Assembly: GCF_000224085.1 (NCBI RefSeq)
Contig: NC_015945.1
Location: forward strand, 310,001-374,000
Length of the DNA: 64,000 bases
Direction: 5' to 3'
From: Allomuricauda ruestringensis DSM 13258
Lineage (GTDB): Bacteria; Bacteroidota; Bacteroidia; Flavobacteriales; Flavobacteriaceae
Part shown: in pieces, positions 25,631-33,392 of the stretch
Layout: every line of letters begins with the position of its first letter
How positions within the stretch are numbered: position 1 is the first letter of the stretch
The notes under the pieces: model-generated
What the model was told of the DNA's origin: nothing
Database searches by the model: none
What the model saw: the letters and a program-made list of their open reading frames with translations, nothing else
Position numbers and translations under genes: made by a program

Positions 25631-25857
25631 CAATCGTCGTATCTGGAGACTTCCCTATCGTAAAAGGCCGTAGCAGCTTCGATTAGGTTTTCCGCTTCTT
25701 CCATTAAATCGTCCTCATCTTGTTTGGAGAATTCTTCCATCCATTCCACTTCATCATTTTCCAGATTGATGATAAAGCGCGGGTATTCGGTATGGACAAT
25801 AAAAATGGCCTCGGGATAATCCGTATTGTCGGCCAATAAAAATTTAGGTAGTTCCAT
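25630..25857 (-). CDS. Conserved-looking acidic protein of unknown function (75 aa)
   Basis: A 75-aa, very acidic soluble protein (MELPKFLLADNTDYPEAIF, EVEWMEEFSKQDEDD, then an EEAENLIEAATAF helix). I do not recognise a named family, though similar small proteins occur in flavobacteria. It heads the PAP2-GT39 operon, and its stop overlaps the PAP2 start (TGATG), so translational coupling is likely. It could be a cytoplasmic partner or regulator of the operon's membrane enzymes; that is inference only. Confidence 0.65.
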   Translation of the reverse strand: MELPKFLLADNTDYPEAIFIVHTEYPRFIINLENDEVEWMEEFSKQDEDDLMEEAENLIEAATAFYDREVSRYDD

Positions 25858-25940
25858 GTATCAAATAGTTAGATTTCAAATTTTGGAATCTTCTTAATTC
25901 AATACCCGATGTGTATTTTGAAGATTTCTCGTCCAAAAAC

Positions 25941-26069
25941 CGTCAATTCGAGTGAAATTCCAAAGGAATTTTGTATCGAGAATCGTTTTTTGGCTTGAAA
26001 TTCTAGTTCTCGATACAATTTTCTTTTGTTTCGACTTCGCTCAACAACCAAAAATCACTCGAACTGACG
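25941..26069. repeat. Family A palindromic repeat, copy 1
   Basis: 129 bp. It begins CGTCAATTCGAGTG and ends CACTCGAACTGACG, with an inner inverted pair TTGTATCGAGAA (25971-25982) and TTCTCGATACAA (26007-26018). Flanking sequences (TACCCGATGTGTATTTTG near 25902 and CCACAACTGGTTTC near 26086) look like decayed copies of the outer inverted repeat seen intact around copy 3. No gene is present between 25858 and 26115. Confidence 0.8.
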
Positions 26070-26115
26070 AATTTCGTCCAAAATCCACAACTGGTTTCAA
26101 ATTTATAATTAAATG

Positions 26116-26212
26116 TGCCATGTTGAACTCCTGTCTGCCGACAGGCACGGCGTTTCAACATCACATATATTTTCATTTTATAATGAGACCCTGAGACGAG
26201 CTCAGGGTGACA
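26116..26212. repeat. Family B two-hairpin repeat, copy 1
   Basis: Two stem-loops. The first, ATGTTGAA...TTTCAACAT (26120-26161), contains an inner CCTGTC/GACAGG stem. After an A/T linker with TATAATGAGA comes the second, CCCTGAG-ACGAG-CTCAGGG (26189-26207), followed by TGACA. It lies 11 nt beyond the MATE stop codon, so it may act as a transcript end. Confidence 0.65.
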
Positions 26213-26223
26213 ACCATTCTAAT

Positions 26224-27591
26224 TTAGTTTCCAATCAATTTCTTGGTCAAAAAGTTAAATCGAAGATACAACATTACGGCCGATGCGGTAAGTCCCGACA
26301 ACAATCCTATCCAAATTCCTGTACTCTGCAAACTTGTATGAAGGCCCAAGTAATAACTAATCGGAAAACCAATCAACCAGTACGCTACAAAAGTAATCAG
26401 CGTAGGTATCTTCACATCCTGTAAACCACGTAACGCACCCAAAACCACTACTTGGAGCCCATCAGAAATTTGAAAAAAGGCCGCAACCAACAATAGTGTT
26501 GCCGCAATGATGATCACTTCAGTATTGTCTGCTTGGTTGGCAATATCGTCCACATCCAAATAAATGGTCGGCAACCAATGTCTCCCCAATAAGAAAATCA
26601 CAGCGAAAGCTATTTCCACCAAAAGCGTCAAGAAAAACACAGATTCCGCGATTCGCTTCAACTCTTTATAATTTCGAAGCCCTTTCTGATTTCCGACCCT
26701 AACTATAGCTGCCACACCAAGCCCCATACCTACCATAAAGGTCATACTGCTCAAGTTCAATGCTATTTGATTGGCCGCTTGGGCATTTTTTCCAAGCACT
26801 CCGCTCAACCAAATGGCCGCTGTAAAAATGGCCACCTCAAAAAACATCTGCAGCGCCGATGGAAATCCAAGACCGATGATTTTGTTTATCACTTTTTTCT
26901 CAATCTTTCTAAAGTTGAAATGAGTTACATAGGGAGCAAACTTTTCTTTCCGCTTTAGCAAGTACCAAATAAAGGCCACCATGATCACACGAGATGCCAA
27001 AGTACCTACTGCCGCGCCAACAATTCCCATCTTGGGAAAGCCCAAAGCACCAAAAATGAGTAAATAATTCAGGGTGATGTTTACCACATTGGCCACAATA
27101 GTAGTGTACATTGGATATTTGGTCTGCGATAAACCATCCGAAAACTGCTTAAAGGCTTGAAATATGATTAAAGGCACCAACGAAAATGCGACCAAATCCA
27201 AATAGGGTAAAGCAAGTTCCACCACTTCTGGAGGCTGCTCCATGTGGTGTATCAAGGGTTTGGAAACTTGAATAAGTCCAAACAGGGACAATCCAAGTAC
27301 CGTACAAAGTACCAAACCGTGTTTTAAGGCACTTTTACCCGCTGCCTGGTCCTTTGCCCCATCCGCTTCGGCCACCAAAGGGGTAATGGCAGTGGAGAAA
27401 CCAATCCCGAGTGACATCGCAATAAAAACAAAACTATTGCCCAAAGAAACGGCTGCCAACTCTGCTGTACCCAGTTGCCCCACCATAATATTGTCCGCAA
27501 AAGCCACAAAAGTATGCCCCAACATCCCCAAAATAACGGGATAGGACAATTTTAGGTTATAGGCAAACTCTTTGGTGTAATTCTGAAACAC
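26224..27591 (-). CDS. MATE family multidrug/cation exporter
   Basis: 455 aa with 12 predicted membrane helices and two repeated halves, typical of MATE antiporters that expel drugs or cations using H+ or Na+. MATE-like stretches are PVILGMLGHTFVAFADNIMV, AELAAVSLGNSF, and in the second half GLGFPSALQMFFEVAIFT and QAANQIALNLSSMTFM. The start is GTG at 27591. It is monocistronic, upstream of the family A/B repeats. The substrate is not predictable from sequence. Confidence 0.92.
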   Translation of the reverse strand: MFQNYTKEFAYNLKLSYPVILGMLGHTFVAFADNIMVGQLGTAELAAVSLGNSFVFIAMSLGIGFSTAITPLVAEADGAKDQAAGKSALKHGLVLCTVLGLSLFGLIQVSKPLIHHMEQPPEVVELALPYLDLVAFSLVPLIIFQAFKQFSDGLSQTKYPMYTTIVANVVNITLNYLLIFGALGFPKMGIVGAAVGTLASRVIMVAFIWYLLKRKEKFAPYVTHFNFRKIEKKVINKIIGLGFPSALQMFFEVAIFTAAIWLSGVLGKNAQAANQIALNLSSMTFMVGMGLGVAAIVRVGNQKGLRNYKELKRIAESVFFLTLLVEIAFAVIFLLGRHWLPTIYLDVDDIANQADNTEVIIIAATLLLVAAFFQISDGLQVVVLGALRGLQDVKIPTLITFVAYWLIGFPISYYLGLHTSLQSTGIWIGLLSGLTASAVMLYLRFNFLTKKLIGN

Positions 27592-27673
27592 AACGGATAC
27601 TTAAAAAGGATGGCAAATATAGATAGATTGATGACAATTTCCATCCCTCCTTATGTTAGCTTAGAGATAAATT

Positions 27674-28447
27674 TTAAAGCATCTTGGCCTCTTCCCAAAA
27701 CACATCCATTTCGGCCAAGGTCATATCCTTTATGGACTTTCCCGCTTCCTTGGCTTTTCCCTCCAAATATTGAAAGCGTTTTATAAATTTTTTATTGGTC
27801 CGTTCCAATGCATTTTCTGGATTGATTTTTAGAAAACGTGCATAATTCACCATAGAAAATAGCACATCTCCAAATTCGGATTCCATTTTATCAGCATTCT
27901 TGGCCTCCACCTCTTCTTGAAGCTCTCCCAACTCCTCTTTCAGCTTTTCAAAAACCTGCTCGGGCTTTTCCCAATCAAAACCCACACCTGAAACCTTATC
28001 TTGGATTCGGTTGGCCTTGACCAGCGATGGCAAACCATTGGGAACACCTTCCAGTACGCTTTTCTTGCCTTCCTTTAATTTGATGTTCTCCCAGTTTTGC
28101 TTTACCTCTTCTTCATTTTCCACTTTTACATCGCCATAAATGTGCGGGTGTCTGTTAATGAGTTTCTCGCAGATACCATTGGCCACATCGGCAATGTCAA
28201 AATCCTGTGTTTCGGAACCGATTTTGGCATAGAACACAATGTGCAATAAAATATCGCCCAGTTCTTTCTTCACCTCCTCCAAATCATTGTCGAGAATGGC
28301 ATCGCCCAATTCGTAGGTTTCCTCAATGGTTAAATGGCGAAGCGTCTGCATGGTCTGCTTTTTGTCCCACGGGCATTGCTCGCGCAGTTCATCCATTATG
28401 GTCAAAAGACGGTCAAAAGCAGCCAACTGCTCCGATCTTGTGTTCAT
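27674..28447 (-). CDS. mazG: Nucleoside triphosphate pyrophosphohydrolase MazG
   Basis: It hydrolyses (d)NTPs to monophosphates and pyrophosphate, a house-cleaning role. The 257-aa protein has two MazG domains, as in the E. coli enzyme: CPWDKKQTMQTLRHLTIEET with EEVKKELGDILLHIVFYAKI in the first, ELGELQEEVEAKNADKMESE with FGDVLFSMVNYARFL in the second. It is separated from DUF5606-like/def/ruvX by the SGNH-GH20 pair on the other strand. It starts with ATG at 28447. Confidence 0.94.
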   Translation of the reverse strand: MNTRSEQLAAFDRLLTIMDELREQCPWDKKQTMQTLRHLTIEETYELGDAILDNDLEEVKKELGDILLHIVFYAKIGSETQDFDIADVANGICEKLINRHPHIYGDVKVENEEEVKQNWENIKLKEGKKSVLEGVPNGLPSLVKANRIQDKVSGVGFDWEKPEQVFEKLKEELGELQEEVEAKNADKMESEFGDVLFSMVNYARFLKINPENALERTNKKFIKRFQYLEGKAKEAGKSIKDMTLAEMDVFWEEAKML

Positions 28448-28523
28448 TTATTTCTATTTTGACCAAAAATACAAAGACCCCACATTAGAAAATCCATCAT
28501 CAAAATTTACTTATGAAAAAATT

Positions 28524-28640
28524 CGTCATTTCGAGTGGTTTTTTGAACTGTAGGTCAAAAAATTGTATCGAGAAAAGAATTTTCTTACGCATAAACCTTG
28601 TTCTCGATACTTTTTCCTTCTGAAAAAACTCGAACTGACG
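28524..28640. repeat. Family A palindromic repeat, copy 2
   Basis: 117 bp in the divergent mazG/SGNH intergenic region (28448-28733). It starts CGTCATTTCGAGTG and ends ACTCGAACTGACG, with TTGTATCGAGAA and TTCTCGATAC inside. No outer terminal repeat is seen around this copy. It lies in the region expected to hold the promoters of both flanking genes. Confidence 0.8.
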
Positions 28641-28733
28641 GTTTATGAAAAGTATTCTTGTATTTTTCAACAAAGCATGTTTACGGAAAAATATTACTAT
28701 CTTCAACGTCGTTTTTAGGCAAACCCCGGTAGA

Positions 28734-29378
28734 ATGAAACATTTTTTTATTGCATTGCTCTTGGTGCCATTAATGGCTATTGGGCAGAAGGATAACCCTT
28801 ACAAAAATGAGGTTAGGTTAATTCAGCAAAAAAATGATTCCCTTTGGGATTCTTCCAAGCCAACCATTGTTTTTACGGGAAGTTCCAGTATTCGGTTTTG
28901 GACAGATATACAGAAAAGGTTTCCAGAACATCAAGTGCTGAACACAGGTTTTGGGGGTTCCCAATTTTCCGATTTAGAACTTTATCTTGATGAATTGATT
29001 TTAAACTACAAGCCCGTAAAAGTATTTATTTATGAAGGTGACAACGATATTTTTGCGAAGAAAAGACCTCGAAAAATAGTAAAAACTGCCGAAGGCATCC
29101 TTGATAAACTCCAACAGAGAAATCCAGAAATGGAGATTGTATTAATATCGGCCAAACCGAGCATATCCAGATGGAAGTACCGCGGGAGATATAGACGTTT
29201 GAACCGCAAACTCGACAGATTGGCATCCGAAACAACGGGAATTGATTTTGTTGACGTTTGGTATCCGATGTTGGATAAAAGAAAAGTAAAACAAGACATC
29301 TTTATTGAAGATGGACTTCACATGAACGATAAAGGATATGACATCTGGTACGATGTTATCAAAAATTACATAGACTAA
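28734..29378 (+). CDS. Exported SGNH/GDSL-family hydrolase
   Basis: 214 aa with a signal peptide (MKHFFIALLLVPLMAIGQ). The esterase core shows the nucleophile block FTGSSSIRFW (GDS-like, Ser in GSS), block II GFGGS, block III YEGDND and the catalytic Asp/His block DGLHMNDKG. Such enzymes are esterases or deacetylases; next to a GH20 gene a sugar deacetylase or esterase role is attractive but unproven. The following gene begins 12 nt after its stop, so the two are probably co-transcribed. Confidence 0.87.
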   Translation: MKHFFIALLLVPLMAIGQKDNPYKNEVRLIQQKNDSLWDSSKPTIVFTGSSSIRFWTDIQKRFPEHQVLNTGFGGSQFSDLELYLDELILNYKPVKVFIYEGDNDIFAKKRPRKIVKTAEGILDKLQQRNPEMEIVLISAKPSISRWKYRGRYRRLNRKLDRLASETTGIDFVDVWYPMLDKRKVKQDIFIEDGLHMNDKGYDIWYDVIKNYID

Positions 29379-29390
29379 AACTAAACAAAC

Positions 29391-30968
29391 GTGATTTACA
29401 GATCAATTTTGCTGTTCGTTGCAGTTATCTGCATGGCAGCTTGCCAAACCGAAAAAAAGGAAATCAATTTTCCAAAAACAGACCTTGCCAAAGCTCCGTT
29501 GATTCCAAAACCCATTAAAACCATCCCAACAGGTAGCGCCTTTGGGCTGGATGCGAGCACTGCTATTTACACCTCGACCACAAACCCAGAGTTTGAGAAA
29601 GTGGGTAAATTGCTATCCGAAAACATAAAGACAAAGACTGGTCTGGATGTTGCGGTAAATGCTTCAACCGGGGAAAAATTAGAGCGATTGATCTACATTA
29701 ACCAATCGGACAGCATTGATTTGGAGAGCCCGGAATCCTATCAGCTCTACATCAAAAAAGATTCGATTTTATTGAATGCCAAAACCGCTGCTGGGGCTTT
29801 TAGGGGTGTACAGACGCTTCGCCAACTCATTCCAGAAAAAAGCAATGATACGCTTACGGACCATCCTTTATGGCCCATCCCATCCGGAAAGATAATGGAT
29901 GCCCCAAAATTTGGGTACCGTGGTTCCATGCTGGATGTTGCCAGACACTTTTTCACGGTTGAGGAAGTCAAAAAATACATTGATGCCTTGGCGTACTACA
30001 AATTTAACACGCTGCATTTGCATTTGTCGGATGATCAAGGGTGGCGGATTGAGATAAAATCTTGGCCTAAACTGACCGAGGTAGGCGGTGTCAGTGAAGT
30101 TGGTGGCGGCGAAGGTGGATTTTATACCCAAGAACAGTACAAGGATTTGCTTGCTTATGCCGCAGAGAGGCATATTACCATTGTACCTGAAATTGATATG
30201 CCGGGCCATACCAATGCAGCATCCTTGAGTTATCCTTTTTTACACTATGCTGGAGCAGAGACGCCTCGGGTACGAACCGACATGAAAGTAGGCTACAGCT
30301 CTTTTGATGCCAAAAAAGACACAGTTTACAGCTTTTTGGATGATGTTATCGGCGAAATTGCTGCAATGACTCCTGGCCCATACTTTCATATTGGAGGTGA
30401 TGAAAGCCACGTGACCAAAAAGGATGATTACATTCTTTTTGTGGAAAAAGTGGAAAAAATTGTACAAAAGCACAACAAAAGAATGATCGGTTGGGACGAA
30501 ATTGCACAGGCAGATATTGCCCCTAGCTCGGTAGTTCAATTATGGAACAATGCTGAAAATGCCTTGAACGCAGCTGAAAATGGTTCTAAAATTATTATTT
30601 CCCCTGCAAAAAAGGCCTATTTGGACATGAAATACGATTCCATCTCCGAATACGGATTGCACTGGGCAGGTTACATTCCTGTTGATGTTGGGTACAAATG
30701 GAATCCCGAAACTTATGCGGATGGGCTTGCCAAAGAAAATATTCTCGGGATTGAAGCTCCGCTGTGGTCGGAAACCATCAGCAACGGTACCGAATTGGAA
30801 TATCTGGCCTTCCCACGAATAATTGGTTATGCCGAATTGGGATGGTCCCCGAGCGAACATTTAAATTGGGATGACTACAAAGAGCGCCTTGCCGCACAAG
30901 TTCCATACCTGAAAGCCATGCAGATCAATTACTACCCATCAAAATTGGTGGATTGGAAAAAAGAATAG
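29391..30968 (+). CDS. Beta-N-acetylhexosaminidase lipoprotein (GH20)
   Basis: It removes terminal GlcNAc/GalNAc residues. The 525-aa protein begins with a lipoprotein signal (VICMAACQ, lipid Cys18), so it is cell-surface or periplasmic. A GH20b-like N-domain (about 35-170) is followed by the catalytic barrel with KFGYRGSMLDVARHFF, HLHLSDDQGWRIEI, PEIDMPGHTNAA and the catalytic pair Asp337-Glu338 (HIGGDESH). The start is GTG at 29391. Its partner is the SGNH hydrolase; together they may process amino-sugar glycans. Confidence 0.93.
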   Translation: MIYRSILLFVAVICMAACQTEKKEINFPKTDLAKAPLIPKPIKTIPTGSAFGLDASTAIYTSTTNPEFEKVGKLLSENIKTKTGLDVAVNASTGEKLERLIYINQSDSIDLESPESYQLYIKKDSILLNAKTAAGAFRGVQTLRQLIPEKSNDTLTDHPLWPIPSGKIMDAPKFGYRGSMLDVARHFFTVEEVKKYIDALAYYKFNTLHLHLSDDQGWRIEIKSWPKLTEVGGVSEVGGGEGGFYTQEQYKDLLAYAAERHITIVPEIDMPGHTNAASLSYPFLHYAGAETPRVRTDMKVGYSSFDAKKDTVYSFLDDVIGEIAAMTPGPYFHIGGDESHVTKKDDYILFVEKVEKIVQKHNKRMIGWDEIAQADIAPSSVVQLWNNAENALNAAENGSKIIISPAKKAYLDMKYDSISEYGLHWAGYIPVDVGYKWNPETYADGLAKENILGIEAPLWSETISNGTELEYLAFPRIIGYAELGWSPSEHLNWDDYKERLAAQVPYLKAMQINYYPSKLVDWKKE

Positions 30969-30971
30969 TGT

Positions 30972-31415
30972 TTATTCTTCCTCTTCGGAGGCAGGAACAG
31001 TAGGTTCTTCAGCATCCTTTTCGTCTTCAACAAAATCAGTGATGTTGTTGTCGAGAAGGATGTTGTACCACTGTATAATTTTTTTGATGTCGCTAGCGTA
31101 TACTCGGTCCTCATCATAATTGGGAAGCACTTCGAAGAAATACTCTTCCAACTCAATTTTTTCAGCCTTGTGGCTGATGGAAGTTTTTTTACCGTCTTCC
31201 TTTTCCTTGATTTTTTGGAACACTTCTTTTAGCGGAAGCTCTTCTTCCAAAGTGTAAATGGCGATCTCGGACAACACGCTTACATTGCTTCTTAAACCAA
31301 CGGTTACACGTTTGCCATCCAAAAGGGATTCGCCAACAAAGCCACCCCTGGTCTGGGTCAATAATTTGTAAAGTCCTGGTTTACCTCCAATAGATAAAAT
31401 CTTGTCTAATGCCAT
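30972..31415 (-). CDS. DUF5606-like protein
   Basis: 147 aa, beginning MALDKILSIGGKPGLYKLLT and followed by TRGGFVGESLLDGKRVTVGL, a conserved beta-rich N-terminal domain I associate with DUF5606 in Bacteroidota. The C-terminus is a helical segment and an acidic tail (EDEKDAEEPTVPASEEEE). Function is unknown. It lies 55 nt downstream of def and is probably co-transcribed with ruvX and def. It ends tail-to-tail with the GH20 gene 3 nt away. Confidence 0.75.
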   Translation of the reverse strand: MALDKILSIGGKPGLYKLLTQTRGGFVGESLLDGKRVTVGLRSNVSVLSEIAIYTLEEELPLKEVFQKIKEKEDGKKTSISHKAEKIELEEYFFEVLPNYDEDRVYASDIKKIIQWYNILLDNNITDFVEDEKDAEEPTVPASEEEE

Positions 31416-31470
31416 TTAAATAGTAATTTATGGGCGCAAAAATATGTTTTTATCGCAAACAGCAATTTTT

Positions 31471-32061
31471 TTAACGTCCTTTTTTGATTTTGGGAAACCT
31501 CATTCTATAATCCACATCGATTTTTCCTTTGGAAATCTTCTCCAATCGACTTTTTAAAAGACGCTTTCTCAGCGTTGAAAGCTTATCTGTGAACAAAATT
31601 CCCTCAATATGATCGTATTCGTGTTGAATCACTCGGGCCAAGAGGCCGTCATAGGTTTCGGTATGTTCTTTGAAATCCTCATCCAAATAGGTGATAGTGA
31701 TTTCGGGCTTGCGTTTTACATCTTCACGGATATCGGGGATACTTAAACAGCCTTCGTTAAAGTCCCATTCTTTTCCGTTTTCCTCTTCAATTTTGGCATT
31801 GATGAATACTTTCTTGAAACCATCCAACTGCTCTTGCTCTTCCTTGGTCAACCCATCATCTTCTGCAAAAGGTGTGGTGTCCACCATAAACATTCTGATG
31901 GGAATCCCAACTTGCGGGGCGGCCAAACCAACGCCATGGGCATTGTACATGGTCTCCCACATGTTTGTTATCAATTCATCCAGTTTTGGATATTCTGGTG
32001 TAATATCCTTTGCCATTTTACGCAAAACGGGGTCTCCGTACGCTACTATGGGTAAAATCAT
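31471..32061 (-). CDS. def: Peptide deformylase
   Basis: It removes the N-formyl group from nascent proteins, a metal-dependent (Fe/Zn) hydrolase. The 196-aa protein has all three motifs: GVGLAAPQVG (43-52), EGCLSIP (Cys105) and QHEYDHIEG (His147, Glu148, His151). An insertion around 62-82 (FAEDDGLTKEEQEQLDG) is typical of Bacteroidota forms. It starts 4 nt after the ruvX stop and is operonic with it. Confidence 0.96.
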   Translation of the reverse strand: MILPIVAYGDPVLRKMAKDITPEYPKLDELITNMWETMYNAHGVGLAAPQVGIPIRMFMVDTTPFAEDDGLTKEEQEQLDGFKKVFINAKIEEENGKEWDFNEGCLSIPDIREDVKRKPEITITYLDEDFKEHTETYDGLLARVIQHEYDHIEGILFTDKLSTLRKRLLKSRLEKISKGKIDVDYRMRFPKIKKGR

Positions 32062-32065
32062 AAAA

Positions 32066-32476
32066 TCAATATCTGTTTAAGTATGCCTGCAAAATCAGCG
32101 TGGCACTTATTTCGTCAACCAGGGCCTTGTCCCTTCTTTTTTTCTTTTTCATTCCACTGTCCAGCATGGACCGTACCGCCATTTTAGAGGTAAACCGCTC
32201 GTCTTGGCGTTCCACGGGAATGGATGGAAACTTGGCTTTCAGTTTGTTTAAAAATCCTTGGATAAGCACTTCGGACTCGGATGCGGTATTGTCCATTTGT
32301 TTGGGCAAACCTACTACAAAACGTTCTACTGATTCCTTTTGCGTATACTTCGCCAAAAACGTCAACAAATCTTTGGTCTCAATGGTGGTCAATCCAGACG
32401 CAATCAATTGCAGTTCATCGGTAACTGCTATTCCCGTCCGCACCTTTCCAAAATCCAAAGCCAAAATTCTAGCCAA
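32066..32476 (-). CDS. ruvX: Holliday junction resolvase-like RuvX/YqgF
   Basis: An RNase H-fold nuclease-like protein of 136 aa implicated in pre-16S rRNA 5'-end maturation and possibly junction resolution. The family features are ILALDFGKVRTGIAVTDE at the N-terminus, VVGLPKQMDNT, PVERQDERFTSK and the final VDEISATLILQAYL. The start is TTG at 32476 (TTG GCT AGA ATT), which places Met before the conserved ARILALD. It heads the ruvX-def-DUF5606-like operon. Confidence 0.93.
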   Translation of the reverse strand: MARILALDFGKVRTGIAVTDELQLIASGLTTIETKDLLTFLAKYTQKESVERFVVGLPKQMDNTASESEVLIQGFLNKLKAKFPSIPVERQDERFTSKMAVRSMLDSGMKKKKRRDKALVDEISATLILQAYLNRY

Positions 32477-32551
32477 AATATTTTTTTGGCAAAAATAACC
32501 TTAAAAATGTTATGCGCTTAAAAATGGGAACCATAATTCTGCCATGGGGCT

Positions 32552-32559
32552 TATCTTTG
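32552..32559 (+). promoter_or_regulatory. -7 box of dapD
   Basis: TATCTTTG, a perfect TAnnTTTG, lies 18 nt before the ATG at 32577. This makes the upstream in-frame ATG at 32544 an unlikely start, since it precedes the promoter. The -33 element is weak. Confidence 0.5.
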
Positions 32560-32576
32560 TCAAAACTTTAAGAAAA

Positions 32577-33392
32577 ATGACAGGATTAAGAACGCTGATT
32601 GAAAAAGCGTGGGACAATAGAGCGTTGTTGGAAGATGAAAAAACTCAAGTCGCCATACGTGAAGTAATAGACCTAATCGACTCGGGTGAGTTACGATGTG
32701 CTGAACCAACGGAAGATGGATGGCAGATCAACGAATGGGTTAAAAAAGCAGTGGTACTTTATTTCCCAATCCAAAAAATGGAAGTTTTAGAAGCTGGCAT
32801 TTTTGAATATCATGACAAAATTCCATTGAAAAGAGGTTACAAAGAAAAAGGAGTCCGTGTAGTGCCACATGCCGTTGCAAGGCATGGAGCCTATATTTCC
32901 AAAGGGACCATTTTAATGCCCAGTTATGTAAACATTGGCGCTTATGTGGATGAAGGCTCCATGGTGGATACTTGGGCCACAGTTGGTAGCTGTGCACAGA
33001 TAGGAAAGAATGTCCACTTAAGTGGAGGTGTAGGTATCGGTGGTGTATTGGAACCTTTGCAAGCAGCCCCTGTTATTATTGAAGATAATGCCTTTATCGG
33101 CTCTAGATGTATTGTTGTGGAAGGGGTACGTGTGGAAAGGGAAGCTGTTTTAGGTGCCAATGTGGTTTTGACGGCATCTACCAAAATCATTGATGTTACT
33201 GGAGACGAACCTGTTGAACTGAAAGGTCGTGTACCTTCGAGGTCTGTTGTAATTCCTGGAAGTTATACCAAAAAGTTCCCTGCTGGGGAGTATCAGGTGC
33301 CCTGTGCTTTGATCATAGGTAAAAGAAAAGAAAGTACGGATAAGAAAACTTCGCTGAACAATGCGCTTCGTGAGCACAATGTAGCGGTTTAA
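32577..33392 (+). CDS. dapD: 2,3,4,5-tetrahydropyridine-2,6-dicarboxylate N-succinyltransferase
   Basis: A lysine/diaminopimelate pathway step: succinyl-CoA plus tetrahydrodipicolinate. The ATG at 32577 gives 271 aa beginning MTGLRTLIEKAWDNR; the longer in-frame start at 32544 lies upstream of the likely -7 box. The left-handed beta-helix hexapeptide repeats (SYVNIGAYVDEGSMVD, GSCAQIGKNVHLSGGVGIGG, EDNAFIGSRCIVVEGV) and the C-terminal KSTSL-like tail are visible. Its transcript appears to end at a hairpin inside the convergent glycosyltransferase gene. It pairs with lysA at about 52 kb in the same pathway. Confidence 0.95.
   Translation: MTGLRTLIEKAWDNRALLEDEKTQVAIREVIDLIDSGELRCAEPTEDGWQINEWVKKAVVLYFPIQKMEVLEAGIFEYHDKIPLKRGYKEKGVRVVPHAVARHGAYISKGTILMPSYVNIGAYVDEGSMVDTWATVGSCAQIGKNVHLSGGVGIGGVLEPLQAAPVIIEDNAFIGSRCIVVEGVRVEREAVLGANVVLTASTKIIDVTGDEPVELKGRVPSRSVVIPGSYTKKFPAGEYQVPCALIIGKRKESTDKKTSLNNALREHNVAV

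Noticed and set aside
28500..28742. 80-aa minus-strand frame overlapping the SGNH gene start
   Set aside because: It is created by the family A palindrome and has no conserved features.
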